A stretch of 64,000 bases of DNA. Source: CAZXEJ01 sp964639895. Its GTDB lineage: Bacteria; Desulfobacterota_D; UBA1144; Nemesobacterales; JADFKM01. This document shows positions 35,744-44,813 of the stretch, piece after piece. The notes under the pieces are model-generated. The model was given only the letters and a program-made list of their open reading frames with translations, did no database searches and had not been told where the DNA came from. The DNA is taken from NCBI GenBank assembly GCA_964639895.1, contig CAZXEJ010000001.1, positions 62,001 through 126,000 of the forward strand, given 5' to 3'. Both the position numbers and the translations under genes were made by a program. The stretch's first letter is position 1. Each line of letters begins with the position of its first letter.

Positions 35744-35997
35744 CTCCCCCCAGCACCCGCCACCCAGGAGGCACCTCGACCCCTGCCGGCGGCCCCGACC
35801 CATTCTCGAAAGACACGTAACGCAACTTCACCAGACTCCTCCCAGAGCGCCGCCTTCCCCTTCCCACACGGCCGCGTACCCCGACGCCCCCCGGGGCGCA
35901 CCACCCCGGCACCCCTTCCCCTCGCGTCCCCTCCCCCCGACACCGGGCCCCGACCACCACTTGAACACGGCACCCTTTCCCCCTATACTCCAACGGG

Positions 35998-36942
35998 ATG
36001 AGAATCGTCTTCATGGGTACGCCCCGCTTCGCCGTCCCGTCGCTCCGGGCGCTGGTGAGCGCGGGCCACGACGTGGTGGCCGTGGTCACCCAGCCCGACA
36101 AACCCAAGGGCAGGGGCCGTCGTACAGCGCCGCCGCCCGTCAAGTGCGAGGCCGTATCGCACGGCATCCAGGTGCTCCAGCCCGCCAAGATACGGACCGA
36201 CGAGTTCGCCCTATGCCTCGAGGGGCTCGAGCCCGAGGTGGTGTGCGTCGTGGCCTACGGCAAGATACTCCCCAAGCGTGTGCTCGACATCCCGCCGAGG
36301 GGATGCATCAACGTCCACGCATCCCTCCTCCCCAAGTACCGCGGGGCCGCCCCCGTCAACTGGGCCATCATCCGCGGCGAGCGGACGACGGGGGTGACGA
36401 CGATGCTCATGGACGAGGGCATGGACACGGGCGACATACTGCTGCAGCGGCAGGTCGCGATCGAAGACGACGATGCCGAGACGCTGGCCGAGAGGCTCTC
36501 GCACGTGGGGGCCGAGCTGCTGGTGGAGACGCTCGAGGCCTTGGAGAGGGGAGCGCTCACGCCACGGCCCCAGGACGACTCGGCGGCCACCTATGCTCCG
36601 ATGCTCAAGAAGGAGATGGGGCTCATCGATTGGAGCCGCGACGCCGAGGAGATAAGGAACCTCGTCCGAGGGCTGAGACCGTGGCCGGGCGCCTATACCC
36701 AGTGGGGGGAGAAGACGCTCAAGGTGATACGCGCCGTAGTAGCCCAGGGAGAGGGCAGGCCCGGCGAGGTGATAGAGGCCTCTACATCGCTCGTCGTGGC
36801 CGCGGGCCGCGGTGCGCTGCGGATAGAGGAGCTCCAGCTCGAGGGGAGCAAGCGCATGGGCGCGGCCGATTTCCTGCGCGGACACCGTATCGAGACGGGC
36901 ACGGTGCTCGGCTCCGGGGGAGAGGGGAGCCGGAAGGGCTAG
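35998..36942 (+). CDS. fmt: Methionyl-tRNA formyltransferase
   Basis: Formylates initiator Met-tRNA using 10-formyl-tetrahydrofolate. 314 residues, the usual length. Conserved MRIVFMGTPRFAVPSL start, the basic loop KPKGRGRR, and the catalytic Asn/His/Asp triad represented by INVHASLLPKYRGAAPVNWA and MDEGMDTGDIL, followed by the C-terminal OB-like domain (about 205-314). The preceding 254 bases (35744-35997) hold no gene. Its end overlaps by four bases the convergent small gene on the other strand. Confidence 0.96.
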   Translation: MRIVFMGTPRFAVPSLRALVSAGHDVVAVVTQPDKPKGRGRRTAPPPVKCEAVSHGIQVLQPAKIRTDEFALCLEGLEPEVVCVVAYGKILPKRVLDIPPRGCINVHASLLPKYRGAAPVNWAIIRGERTTGVTTMLMDEGMDTGDILLQRQVAIEDDDAETLAERLSHVGAELLVETLEALERGALTPRPQDDSAATYAPMLKKEMGLIDWSRDAEEIRNLVRGLRPWPGAYTQWGEKTLKVIRAVVAQGEGRPGEVIEASTSLVVAAGRGALRIEELQLEGSKRMGAADFLRGHRIETGTVLGSGGEGSRKG

Positions 36943-37307
36943 AGCGCGAACTCGACCGAGTAGCTGCCAACCTTCACCTTGGCCGCAAGGCCGTGGTTCC
37001 AGCACAGCTCACGCGCCCTGGCTTGGAGTTCCTTGGGCACCGCCACCACCAGCCTCGCCCCCAGGTCGGAGAGGCTCTTCCACTCCTCCACCTCGGTTTC
37101 GCTCACCGTCGAGGGGGTCTCCACCTCGACCACCATCACCACCTGGCCGTAGTTCACGAACACCACGTCCGGGTATAGGCCCGCCACGGCATAGTTCCGC
37201 TCGTCGCCCGGGTTTATGTGGACCTCCTTGTACTCGCGGGCCCAGCGCTCCTTGATCTTCCTTATCACCCAGTCGTGGAGGAACTGCTCGTCCTTAGTCC
37301 GCGACAT
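36939..37307 (-). CDS. Small PD-(D/E)XK-nuclease-like protein, function unknown
   Basis: 122 residues starting MSRTKDEQFLHDWVIRKI, with GAGG five bases before ATG 37307. The central block is AGLYPDVVFV, a ten-residue turn, then VVMVVEVETPSTV. It has the Pro-Asp and the Glu-x-Glu strand of the restriction-endonuclease-like fold, though the usual Lys after the last acid is missing. The C-terminal LVVAVPKEL...W strand is also typical. Without the Lys it may be a degenerate or non-standard nuclease. Its start overlaps the end of nadK by 14 bases, so it is co-expressed with it. I know no named family for it. Confidence 0.6.
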   Translation of the reverse strand: MSRTKDEQFLHDWVIRKIKERWAREYKEVHINPGDERNYAVAGLYPDVVFVNYGQVVMVVEVETPSTVSETEVEEWKSLSDLGARLVVAVPKELQARARELCWNHGLAAKVKVGSYSVEFAL

Positions 37308-38172
37308 AACCCTCACCCCATCTCAGTTTGGCCTTGAGCGTGCGGAAGAAATCGCTGAAGGGGGACTTTATTATGCGCACCTTGTGCTGTGCCCTTACGA
37401 CCTCCACCACGTCCCCCCGCCTCAAGGGGATGCCCCCCCTGCCGTCCAGGGTGAGGAAGATGTCGGTCGAGTCGGCGGCCGTAATCTCGAGCTTTATGTT
37501 GGCCTCGCTAGAGACGACGAGCGGGCGGTTGGTGAGGATATGGGGACAGATGGGGGTGATTATGGTGACGGGCAGCGTGGGATAGACGATGGGGCCTCCG
37601 GCCGACAGGGAATAGGCCGTCGAGCCCGTCGGTGTGGCGACGATGATGCCGTCGGCCTTGAAGGTGGTTATGTACTTGCCGTCTATCAGCAGCTGGAGAT
37701 CGATTATACGGGCCACGGCGCCCTTGTTGACTACGGCGTCGTTTAGCACGACGAACCCGCCCAACGTATCGCCCGTACGGTGTATGTTGACCGAGAGCAT
37801 GTTCCGCTCCTCGGTCGTATAGTCTCCTCTGAGGACGTGCTCCATCATCGGGTAGAGCTCGTGGCGGTCGATCTCGGTAAGGAACCCCAAACGGCCGAGC
37901 TTGACGCCGAGCAGAGGGATGTCGGCCTCGCTCACCAGGCGGGCCGCGGCCAGGAAGGTACCGTCGCCGCCCAGGACTACGACGACGTCGGCCACCTGGG
38001 ACATCATGTTGCGCTGGACGTAGTGGCCGTGTCCGATCTTCTCGTCCAACTCTTCGTCGATGAACACCTCGACGCCGCGCTCTTGGAGCCACGCCGTAAG
38101 CTCGGTGGCGATGTCGTGCGCCTCCTTAGAGTGGCTCTTGCCGATGATGCCTATCCTCAACTGCGGACGCAC
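37294..38172 (-). CDS. nadK: NAD kinase
   Basis: Phosphorylates NAD to NADP. The 292-residue product has the family motifs VVVLGGDGTFLAAARLV (GGDGT, about 66-70), NDAVVNKG, ADGIIVATPTGSTAYSLSAGGPIV and the C-terminal LTLDGRGGIPL. GTG 38172 gives the canonical start RPQLRIGIIGK. A TTG at 38202 would add ten residues and neither has a strong ribosome site. A terminator-like hairpin for prfB and an AT-rich TATTATATAG lie just upstream. Confidence 0.93.
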   Translation of the reverse strand: MRPQLRIGIIGKSHSKEAHDIATELTAWLQERGVEVFIDEELDEKIGHGHYVQRNMMSQVADVVVVLGGDGTFLAAARLVSEADIPLLGVKLGRLGFLTEIDRHELYPMMEHVLRGDYTTEERNMLSVNIHRTGDTLGGFVVLNDAVVNKGAVARIIDLQLLIDGKYITTFKADGIIVATPTGSTAYSLSAGGPIVYPTLPVTIITPICPHILTNRPLVVSSEANIKLEITAADSTDIFLTLDGRGGIPLRRGDVVEVVRAQHKVRIIKSPFSDFFRTLKAKLRWGEGYVAD

Positions 38173-38224
38173 CCCCTGGCGGGTGGATTGGCTCCGGCGC
38201 AACGGGCGACGGGACGGTGACGAA

Positions 38225-38255
38225 GCTATATAATAAACGCCCCCGCCGGGGGCGT
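38225..38255 (-). terminator. Rho-independent-like terminator after prfB, with a competing hairpin
   Basis: On the minus strand ACGCCCCC, loop GGC, GGGGGCGT (38255-38237) forms eight perfect pairs followed by TTTATTATATAG. Immediately before it GGGCGT-TTTG-ACGCCC could form an alternative stem using the same ACGCCC segment, so the two hairpins exclude each other. The tail may double as the -10 of the nadK promoter. Confidence 0.55.
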
Positions 38256-38274
38256 CAAAACGCCCTCCTCCACC

Positions 38275-39399
38275 CTAGGACGTATCGGCGGCCGAATGCT
38301 CGCGGGCGGGTGCCTGGAGCAGGTAGCTCTTTATGAACCCCTCAAGCTCGCCGTCCAAGACGCCTTCGACGTCGGCCGTCTCGTGGCCCGTACGGTGGTC
38401 CTTGACCATCTTGTAGGGGTGGAGCACGTAGGAACGTATCTGGCTGCCCCAGCCTATCTCCTTCTTTCCAGCGCTAAGCTCGTCCAGCCTGCGGCGCCTC
38501 TTCTCCTTCTCCAGCTCGTAGAGGCGCGCTCTCAAGATCTTCATCGCCGTGTGCCGGTTCTGATGCTGGCTGCGCTCGTTCTGGCAGCTTACCACGATGC
38601 CAGTCGGGATGTGGGTTATGCGGACGGCCGAATCGGTCTTGTTGACGTGCTGGCCGCCCGCGCCGCTTGCGCGGAACGTGTCTATGCGCAGGTCCTTCTC
38701 GTCTATCTCGACCTCGACGTCCTCCTCGATCTCTGGGGCCACGAACACAGAACAGAACGACGTGTGGCGGCGGCGGCTGGCGTCGAAGGGGGAGATGCGC
38801 ACCAACCGATGAACGCCGCTCTCGCCGCGCAGGTAGCCGAACGCGTAGGGGCCCTTGACGAGGAAGGTGGCGCTCTTTATGCCGGCCTCTTCGCCGGGCT
38901 GCAGATCGAGCATCTCGGTCTCATAGCCCTGGCGCTCGGCATAGCGCAGGTACATGCGGAGCACCATCTCGGCCCAGTCCTGGGCCTCCGTCCCTCCGGC
39001 GCCGGCGTTGATGGAGACTATGGCGTTGCGCTGGTCGTCCTCGCCGCCCAACATGCGCTTGAGCTCGAGCGACTCGACCTCCCTCTCCAGGCGCTCGAGC
39101 TTGCCGGACGCCTCCTGCACGGTGGCTTCGTCCTGGGCCTCCTCACCCAGCTCGGCCAGCACCTCGACCTCCTCGAGCTCCTCCTCCACCCCCTCGATGG
39201 CGTCGACGATCCCCCTGAGCGCGGCCCTTTCGCGGAGCATGCGCTGTGCCCGCTCGGCCTCGTCCCAGAACCCCTCCTCGCCGGTGGCGGCGTCCAGCTC
39301 CTCGATGCGGCGCAACTTGGCCGGAATGTTGTAGAACTCCTTGAGTTCGGCGAACCTCCTGCGGAGGTCCTCAATCTTGTCTCGTATCTCTGCGTACAT
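38275..39399 (-). CDS. prfB: Peptide chain release factor 2
   Basis: RF2 recognises UGA and UAA stop codons. 374 residues with the codon-recognition tripeptide SPF in VRISPFDASRRRH (about 210) and the catalytic GGQ in ASGAGGQHVNKTDSAVR (about 250). The whole gene is in one frame: the N-terminal helix runs on continuously from MYAEIRDKIEDLRRRF without the in-frame UGA frameshift site found in most prfB genes. ATG 39399 gives the standard start; upstream in-frame codons are non-conserved. A promoter lies at 39454-39481. Confidence 0.95.
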   Translation of the reverse strand: MYAEIRDKIEDLRRRFAELKEFYNIPAKLRRIEELDAATGEEGFWDEAERAQRMLRERAALRGIVDAIEGVEEELEEVEVLAELGEEAQDEATVQEASGKLERLEREVESLELKRMLGGEDDQRNAIVSINAGAGGTEAQDWAEMVLRMYLRYAERQGYETEMLDLQPGEEAGIKSATFLVKGPYAFGYLRGESGVHRLVRISPFDASRRRHTSFCSVFVAPEIEEDVEVEIDEKDLRIDTFRASGAGGQHVNKTDSAVRITHIPTGIVVSCQNERSQHQNRHTAMKILRARLYELEKEKRRRRLDELSAGKKEIGWGSQIRSYVLHPYKMVKDHRTGHETADVEGVLDGELEGFIKSYLLQAPAREHSAADTS

Positions 39400-39453
39400 A
39401 GGACACCGGCGACGGCCGCACTGGAAACCGGAGCCGTCGCAACACAACGAATA

Positions 39454-39481
39454 ATATTATGTGAGCGCCCCGCGAATTCAA
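39454..39481 (-). promoter_or_regulatory. Promoter of prfB
   Basis: Minus-strand TTGAAT (39481-39476), 16 bases, TAATAT (39459-39454), about 55 bases before the prfB ATG. Confidence 0.4.
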
Positions 39482-39516
39482 GGCGCGGCGCAGCCGGCCG
39501 CCCACCCTTGCGGCGG

Positions 39517-39544
39517 TTGATTAATTCCCCCGATCGGGTAGATT
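39517..39544 (+). promoter_or_regulatory. Promoter of the class V aminotransferase gene
   Basis: TTGATT (39517-39522), 16 bases, TAGATT (39539-39544), about 42 bases before the ATG. It lies back to back with the prfB promoter. Confidence 0.4.
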
Positions 39545-39586
39545 CATTGCGTTCACACCATCCCCCCCACGACGGAGAAGGCGAGG

Positions 39587-40726
39587 ATGAAGACATACCT
39601 TTTCACTCCCGGCCCCGTGCCGGTCGCCGAGGACATACTGCTCGAGATGGCTCGGCCCATCATACACCACAGGACCGAGGAGTTCGAAAACCTGTTCGGC
39701 CAGGTCCGACGAGGGTTGCGCACAGTGTTCCAGACCCAGCAGGAGGTGTTCGTGCTCGCCGCTTCGGGCACGGGCGCCATGGAGGGGGCCGTGGCCAACA
39801 CCCTGTCGACCTCGGCCAAGGCTCTGGTCGTAAACGGCGGTAAGTTCGGCGAGAGGTGGGCCAAGATATGCAGGGCCTACGGGGTCGAGGTGCACGAGGT
39901 GATGGTCGAATGGGGGGAGGCCGTCGAACCCCAGCTGATAAAGAACATCCTTGAGAACGACCCGTCGATCAAGGCCGTGCTCGTACAGGCCAGCGAGACC
40001 TCGACGGGGGTGATGCATCCCGTGCGGGAGATCGCCGAGATAACCCGCCAGAGGGACGACGTCATCCTAATCGTGGACGGCATCTCGGCCGTGGGCGTGA
40101 TCCCGCTGCCGTTCGACGAGTGGGGCATCGACGTGCTGGTCGGAGGGTCGCAGAAGGCGTTCATGCTGCCGCCGGGCCTGAGCTTCGTGGCCATGAGCGA
40201 GAAGGCGTGGCGGTTCAACGAGAGCTCCGACCTGCCGAAGTTCTACCTGGACTTCAAGGCGTACCGCAAGAGTGCAGAGAAGAACTCCACCCCCTACACG
40301 CCGGCCGTAACGCTGGTGATCGGGCTGGCGGCCGTGTTGCGACGCTTCATGTCCGAGGGGATGGACGCCGTCTACGCCCGCGCCGAGAAGCTGGCCCGCG
40401 CCACCCGCGAAGGGCTTAAGGCCATGGGTCTCGAGCTCTACGCCAAGACGTCGCCCTCACCCTCGGTGACGGCCGTCTATTCGCCTCCGGGCATCGACGC
40501 CAAGCTGATCATAGGCGGGCTGCGCGAGAAGTACGGCATGACGGTGGCCGGCGGACAGGACCAGGCCAAGGGCAAGATATTCCGCATCTCCCACATGGGC
40601 TACATCGACAAGGCCGACATACTGGCCGTCATCTCCGCCGTCGAATCGGTGCTGCGCGACATAGGGTACGAGTTCGAGTTCGGAGCCGGCACGAAGAGGG
40701 CCGCTGAGGTGCTCTCGGAGGGCTGA
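39587..40726 (+). CDS. Class V aminotransferase (alanine/serine-glyoxylate type)
   Basis: 379-residue PLP enzyme. The N-terminal LFTPGPVPVAEDIL, the HHRTEEFENLF substrate segment, the SGTGAMEGAV phosphate site, DGISAVG (PLP Asp) and the Schiff-base Lys in GGSQKAFMLPPG place it with alanine-glyoxylate/serine-glyoxylate and serine-pyruvate aminotransferases (once called soluble hydrogenase small subunit). In many deltaproteobacteria such a gene serves serine synthesis beside serA; serA is not here. GGAG lies about nine bases upstream of ATG 39587. The exact amino donor cannot be told from sequence. Confidence 0.9.
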   Translation: MKTYLFTPGPVPVAEDILLEMARPIIHHRTEEFENLFGQVRRGLRTVFQTQQEVFVLAASGTGAMEGAVANTLSTSAKALVVNGGKFGERWAKICRAYGVEVHEVMVEWGEAVEPQLIKNILENDPSIKAVLVQASETSTGVMHPVREIAEITRQRDDVILIVDGISAVGVIPLPFDEWGIDVLVGGSQKAFMLPPGLSFVAMSEKAWRFNESSDLPKFYLDFKAYRKSAEKNSTPYTPAVTLVIGLAAVLRRFMSEGMDAVYARAEKLARATREGLKAMGLELYAKTSPSPSVTAVYSPPGIDAKLIIGGLREKYGMTVAGGQDQAKGKIFRISHMGYIDKADILAVISAVESVLRDIGYEFEFGAGTKRAAEVLSEG

Positions 40727-40764
40727 GGCCGCCGGTGTCGCCGGGGCGGTCAGGGGACAGGGCA

Positions 40765-42015
40765 ATGGGAGAACAGATCCGCTTCCTTCACCTCTCCGAT
40801 CTCCACCTCGGCATCGAAACCCACGGCCGGCTCAACACGGCCACAGGCCTCAACACCCGCCTCGAAGACGTCCTCGGCTCGCTCGATACGGCCGTCGACG
40901 AGGCCGTCCGCCGCAGGGTGCACGCCGTATTCATAGCCGGCGACATATTCCACAAGGAGAACCCCTCGCCGACGGAGGAGATCGAGTTCGCACGTCGCAT
41001 AAGGCGGCTCGTCTCCGAGACGGACGCCCACGTCGTGATCACGCTCGGCAACCACGACTATCCGTCGGCCACCAGGCGCGCCGCGGCCGTCGAGATCTTC
41101 CCCGCACTCACCATGGAGAGGGTGTACGTGGCCAGGGCACCCGCCGTCTTGAGGCTCGAAACCGAAGGGGTACCCCTGCAGGTGGCGTGCCTGCCGTGGG
41201 CGAGGAAGGGGGCGCTGCTTACGAAGGACGACATCAAGTCCCTTCCCGTAGACGAGATCACGCGCGAGGCCGAACGGCGCATGGCCGCCGTCCTGGAGCG
41301 CCTGCTGGGAGAGCTGGATCCGTCGCTGCCGGCCGTCGTCACGGCCCATGCCGCTGTAAGGAACGCCGTCTACAGCGGGACAGAGAGGACGAGCCTTGAG
41401 GCCGAGGATCCCACGTTGCCGCTCGGGCTCTTGTGTTCGGACAAGGTGGCCTACGTGGCCCTGGGCCACATACACCGCTTCCAGGACCTCAACCGCGGCA
41501 GGCGGCCGCCGGTCGTCTATGCGGGCAGCATCGAAAGGGTGGACTTCTCCGAGGAGCGGGAGGACAAGGGGTTCGTGGCCGGGGAGATAATCCGGGACGG
41601 CGGCTCGTGGACGGCTAGCTACGAATTCGTGCCCACCCCCGCCAGGGCGTTCCGCACGCTCGAAGTGGAGATAGACGACGAGGGCCGCTGGGAGGAGAAA
41701 CTGCGCGGCGAGGCAGCCGTCCGCGGCACAGAGGATGCGGTCGTGCGTGTAAGGTGCAAGATACGCAACCCGGAACTCCGCATCGACGGGCGCCGCATAC
41801 GCCACCTGCTGGAAGGGGCCTTCTCCGTCACCGTGGAGCCGGTGTTCGAGGGGCCGCTCACCTCGCCGCGAAGCCCGGCCCTGAGGGGCGAGCTGGACCC
41901 GATCGAGGCGCTGCGAGCGTACATAAGTCTCAAGCCCGAGCTGCGACGGATGGAGGACGAGCTCATCGCCCGCGCGCGCGCCCTCATCGAGAAGGCCGTC
42001 GAGAGCGAGCCATGA
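40765..42015 (+). CDS. sbcD: SbcD/Mre11-type DNA exonuclease
   Basis: 416 residues with the five metallophosphoesterase motifs: HLSDLHLG, AGDIFH, GNHDYP, TAHAAV and GHIHRFQ, plus a C-terminal capping region. The family nicks and degrades DNA ends and hairpins together with the SMC-like ATPase SbcC/Rad50. No sbcC follows here; the next gene is the convergent acetolactate synthase. The partner must be elsewhere, or the protein acts alone. ATG 40765 (MGEQIRFLHL) is used with AGGG upstream; GTG 40735 is an in-frame alternative. It lies 38 bases after the aminotransferase. Confidence 0.9.
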   Translation: MGEQIRFLHLSDLHLGIETHGRLNTATGLNTRLEDVLGSLDTAVDEAVRRRVHAVFIAGDIFHKENPSPTEEIEFARRIRRLVSETDAHVVITLGNHDYPSATRRAAAVEIFPALTMERVYVARAPAVLRLETEGVPLQVACLPWARKGALLTKDDIKSLPVDEITREAERRMAAVLERLLGELDPSLPAVVTAHAAVRNAVYSGTERTSLEAEDPTLPLGLLCSDKVAYVALGHIHRFQDLNRGRRPPVVYAGSIERVDFSEEREDKGFVAGEIIRDGGSWTASYEFVPTPARAFRTLEVEIDDEGRWEEKLRGEAAVRGTEDAVVRVRCKIRNPELRIDGRRIRHLLEGAFSVTVEPVFEGPLTSPRSPALRGELDPIEALRAYISLKPELRRMEDELIARARALIEKAVESEP

Positions 42016-42219
42016 CCGGAGGGGGCAGGTCCAGCCCCGACACCGCCCACACCCCCCACGCCACGGTCGCCTCCGTGCCGCCCGGTACGGTTGCACGAGC
42101 CGCGGCCCATCCTGCGACTTTCACCCTCCTCTTTACCGCACGCCGCACCCAACTCCTTCCAACGCATGCGCCCCGGCGGGAATCGGTCGCCTCCCGCCCT
42201 CCCGCGCATCCACCCCCCC

Positions 42220-43854
42220 TCATACGGGACATATGAGCGAACCCAGCCTCTCCATAAGGCTCAGGTTCTCGCTGTAGTCGACCGGACAATCGATCACAGC
42301 CGGCCTGTCTAGCGAGAGCGCCTCCTCGAGTATGTCTCTCAGCTCGTCGGCCCCTTCGACCCTGTAGCCCGCCGCCCCGAAGCTGCGGGCGAACTGTACG
42401 AAGTCGGGGTTCTCGAAATGTATCTGGGTGCTGCGGCCGAACTCCCTCATCTGCTTGAGCTCTATGAGGCCGTAGGTGTTGTCGCTGAACACCAGTGCCA
42501 CTACGGGCACGTTGAGCCTTACGGCCGTCTCCAGTTCCTGGGCGTTCATCAGGAAGCCGCCGTCACCGCTTACGGTCACCACCCTCTTTTCCGGATAGAG
42601 CAGCTTGGCCGCTATGGCCCCGGGCAAGCCGATGCCCATCGATGCGAAGCCGTTCGATATGATGCATGTGTTGGGCTCGTAGCAAGGAAACACACGGGCG
42701 ACCCATATCTTGTGGGCGCCAACGTCGGAGACGACTATGTCGTCGGCCCGAAGCACCTGGCGCAGGTCGTAGAGAATCTTCTGCGGCTTTATGGGGAACG
42801 ACGTGTCGTCGCGGTAGTCCTCGAACTCCCTGACGATGTACTGCCTGAGCTTCTTCGTGTAGTTGGCCCCGCTGGGGGTCGCGCGGTCGGCTATCTCACG
42901 GAGCGAAAGCGAGATGTCGCCGAGAACGCCCACGGAGACGATGTAGTGCTGGTCCACCTCGGCCGGGCACGTGTCTATGTGGACGATTTTCTTGTCCTTG
43001 TTCGGATTCCAGTTGGCCGGGGCGTACTCGACGAGATCGTAGCCCACGGTGATTACGACGTCGGCCTTGTCGAAGCCGCACGAGACGTAGTCCCTGACCT
43101 GGAGGCCCACGGTCCTCAGCGAGTAGGGGCTCGCGTCCGATATCACCCCCTTGCCCATGAACGTCTCGGCCACGGGGATGTTGAGCTTCTCGGCGAACTC
43201 GCGCACGGCCCCGGACGCCCGCGTGCGGATGGCCCCGTTGCCGACGAGCATCATCGGGTACTTGGCCTCGGAAATGATCTTCACCGCCCGCTCCACCTGG
43301 TGCTCGAGGGGCTCCGTCCTGTAGGGGAACTGCGCAAGCAGCGGCTCGCAACCGCTGACCTCGCGCGCGGCCACGTCCTCGGGAAGCTCTATGTGGGTGG
43401 CGCCGGGCTTTTCCGTCTGGGCCACCTTGAACGCCTTCCTCACCGCCTCGGCCGTCACCTCGGGCAGCATGATGCGCGTGTTCCACTTCGTCACCGGGTG
43501 GAACAGGCTCACGGTGTCGATGAACTGGTGGGACTCCTTGTGGAACTTGTCGAGCGAGGCCTGGCCGGTAATCGCCACAAGCGGCGCCCTGTCGAGGTTG
43601 GCGTCGGCGATGCCGGTCACCAGGTTGGTGGCCCCGGGTCCAAGGGTGGCCAGGCACACCCCGGCCTTGCCGCTGAGCCTGCCGTAGACGTCGGCCATGA
43701 AGGCGGCCCCCTGCTCGTGGCGGGTGAGTACGAACTCGATGGAAGAGTCGGCGAGGGCGTCCATGACGTGGAGATTTTCCTCGCCGGGCAGGCCGAATAT
43801 GTAGGCTACGTCCTCGTTCTCAAGACACCTTACCACCAGTTCCGCGACCTTCAC
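42220..43854 (-). CDS. Acetolactate synthase (AlsS-like, large subunit)
   Basis: Thiamine-diphosphate enzyme condensing two pyruvates to acetolactate. 544 residues: the catalytic Glu in TRHEQGAAFMADVYGR (about 48), LGPGATNLVTGIADAN, the HQFIDTVSLFHPVTKWN segment that resembles catabolic AlsS, a central domain, and the ThDP motif GDGGFLMNAQELETAV...DNTYG (about 428-460). No small regulatory subunit gene follows, again favouring a catabolic/AlsS-like form. GTG 43854 (KVAELVV) has AGGGGGTG upstream; the ATG-equivalent at 43905 is less likely. Transcription is convergent with sbcD, 204 empty bases apart. Confidence 0.9.
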   Translation of the reverse strand: MKVAELVVRCLENEDVAYIFGLPGEENLHVMDALADSSIEFVLTRHEQGAAFMADVYGRLSGKAGVCLATLGPGATNLVTGIADANLDRAPLVAITGQASLDKFHKESHQFIDTVSLFHPVTKWNTRIMLPEVTAEAVRKAFKVAQTEKPGATHIELPEDVAAREVSGCEPLLAQFPYRTEPLEHQVERAVKIISEAKYPMMLVGNGAIRTRASGAVREFAEKLNIPVAETFMGKGVISDASPYSLRTVGLQVRDYVSCGFDKADVVITVGYDLVEYAPANWNPNKDKKIVHIDTCPAEVDQHYIVSVGVLGDISLSLREIADRATPSGANYTKKLRQYIVREFEDYRDDTSFPIKPQKILYDLRQVLRADDIVVSDVGAHKIWVARVFPCYEPNTCIISNGFASMGIGLPGAIAAKLLYPEKRVVTVSGDGGFLMNAQELETAVRLNVPVVALVFSDNTYGLIELKQMREFGRSTQIHFENPDFVQFARSFGAAGYRVEGADELRDILEEALSLDRPAVIDCPVDYSENLSLMERLGSLICPV

Positions 43855-44813
43855 CTTGTAACACCCCCTGCACGGAATAGTCCCCTGGGAGAAAACCCCA
43901 AGCAACCCAACTAAAATCTATTATGAAACAAAAAAGGGCCGGTGACAAAGCAGCCGACGACACATGCGCTCACGACCGGGAAGGAGCGCTCTACGAGGGG
44001 GCCGTGTTTCGGCCGAGGGTTCCTGGATCCAAAGCAGCAAGCAGGCAACATCACTTCAGACCCCCGCCCACATCTCCCACCAGCGCATGGACTAAGGAAC
44101 CACGAGCATTATCCACCAAAAACCTTCCGTACCCCCCCTCACCCCGGCGGACGAGGATAACCTCCACTCATCCGATCCCCCAACACACAGGGACAAAGAC
44201 GCTTACAACGGGGAAATGCGACACCGGTGGGCGTTACCCCTCGTGCATCAGGGGGGGACAAAGGCCACCGCACGGGGCGTCTATGCGGCCTCCCCTACCA
44301 CCATGGTCTGAGGAGCACACTCCGCAATGCCGCACCGGGCAAGGGACGGAACCGCATAGTTGCGCGAGACGCCGCATGCACGTACTTCATCCCATGGCAG
44401 CCGCTCCAACACGGCAACCGCCGTCGAGTCCGACTTGCGGGCCCGCGTGAAGGGAGGCATACCACGTAGAGGTAGAGGCAAACAATGGACGCCCCGACCC
44501 ACGGCGCCCGTGGGAACGCAGATGTGGCGGGGGCCTGGGCACCTACATGCCGCCGCCACAAGCAGCCCGAGCACAGGGCACGCGTTCGGCAGCCAGCCGC
44601 CGACGGCGGGTCTATACGGCCGGAGCGAGAGTGCTCGTCACCTTCGTCCACGGCTCGATGCGGCTCGCCCACAGGCGCTCCAAGGATGCAACGCCCATGC
44701 AACTCGAAAGGATTGTGTATATTTGAGCACGTCGGCACTCCCTTTTGCCGAGGCCGCCTTCTACTCTGGCGGCGTCCATGGACGGGAGAGGAGCCCCCTC
44801 CGTCCGAGGCGGC
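43855..44813. other. About 960-base stretch without a supportable gene
   Basis: GC-rich, C-rich DNA. Several frames stay open for 100-200 codons because of GC content, but their translations are low-complexity and none has a ribosome site or a family motif. A short AT-rich patch (43905-43935) just upstream of the acetolactate synthase may hold its promoter. Confidence 0.45.

Noticed and set aside
43923..44813. Several plus- and minus-strand frames of 100-200 codons
   Set aside because: Low-complexity Arg/Pro/Ala translations, no ribosome sites, no family motifs.
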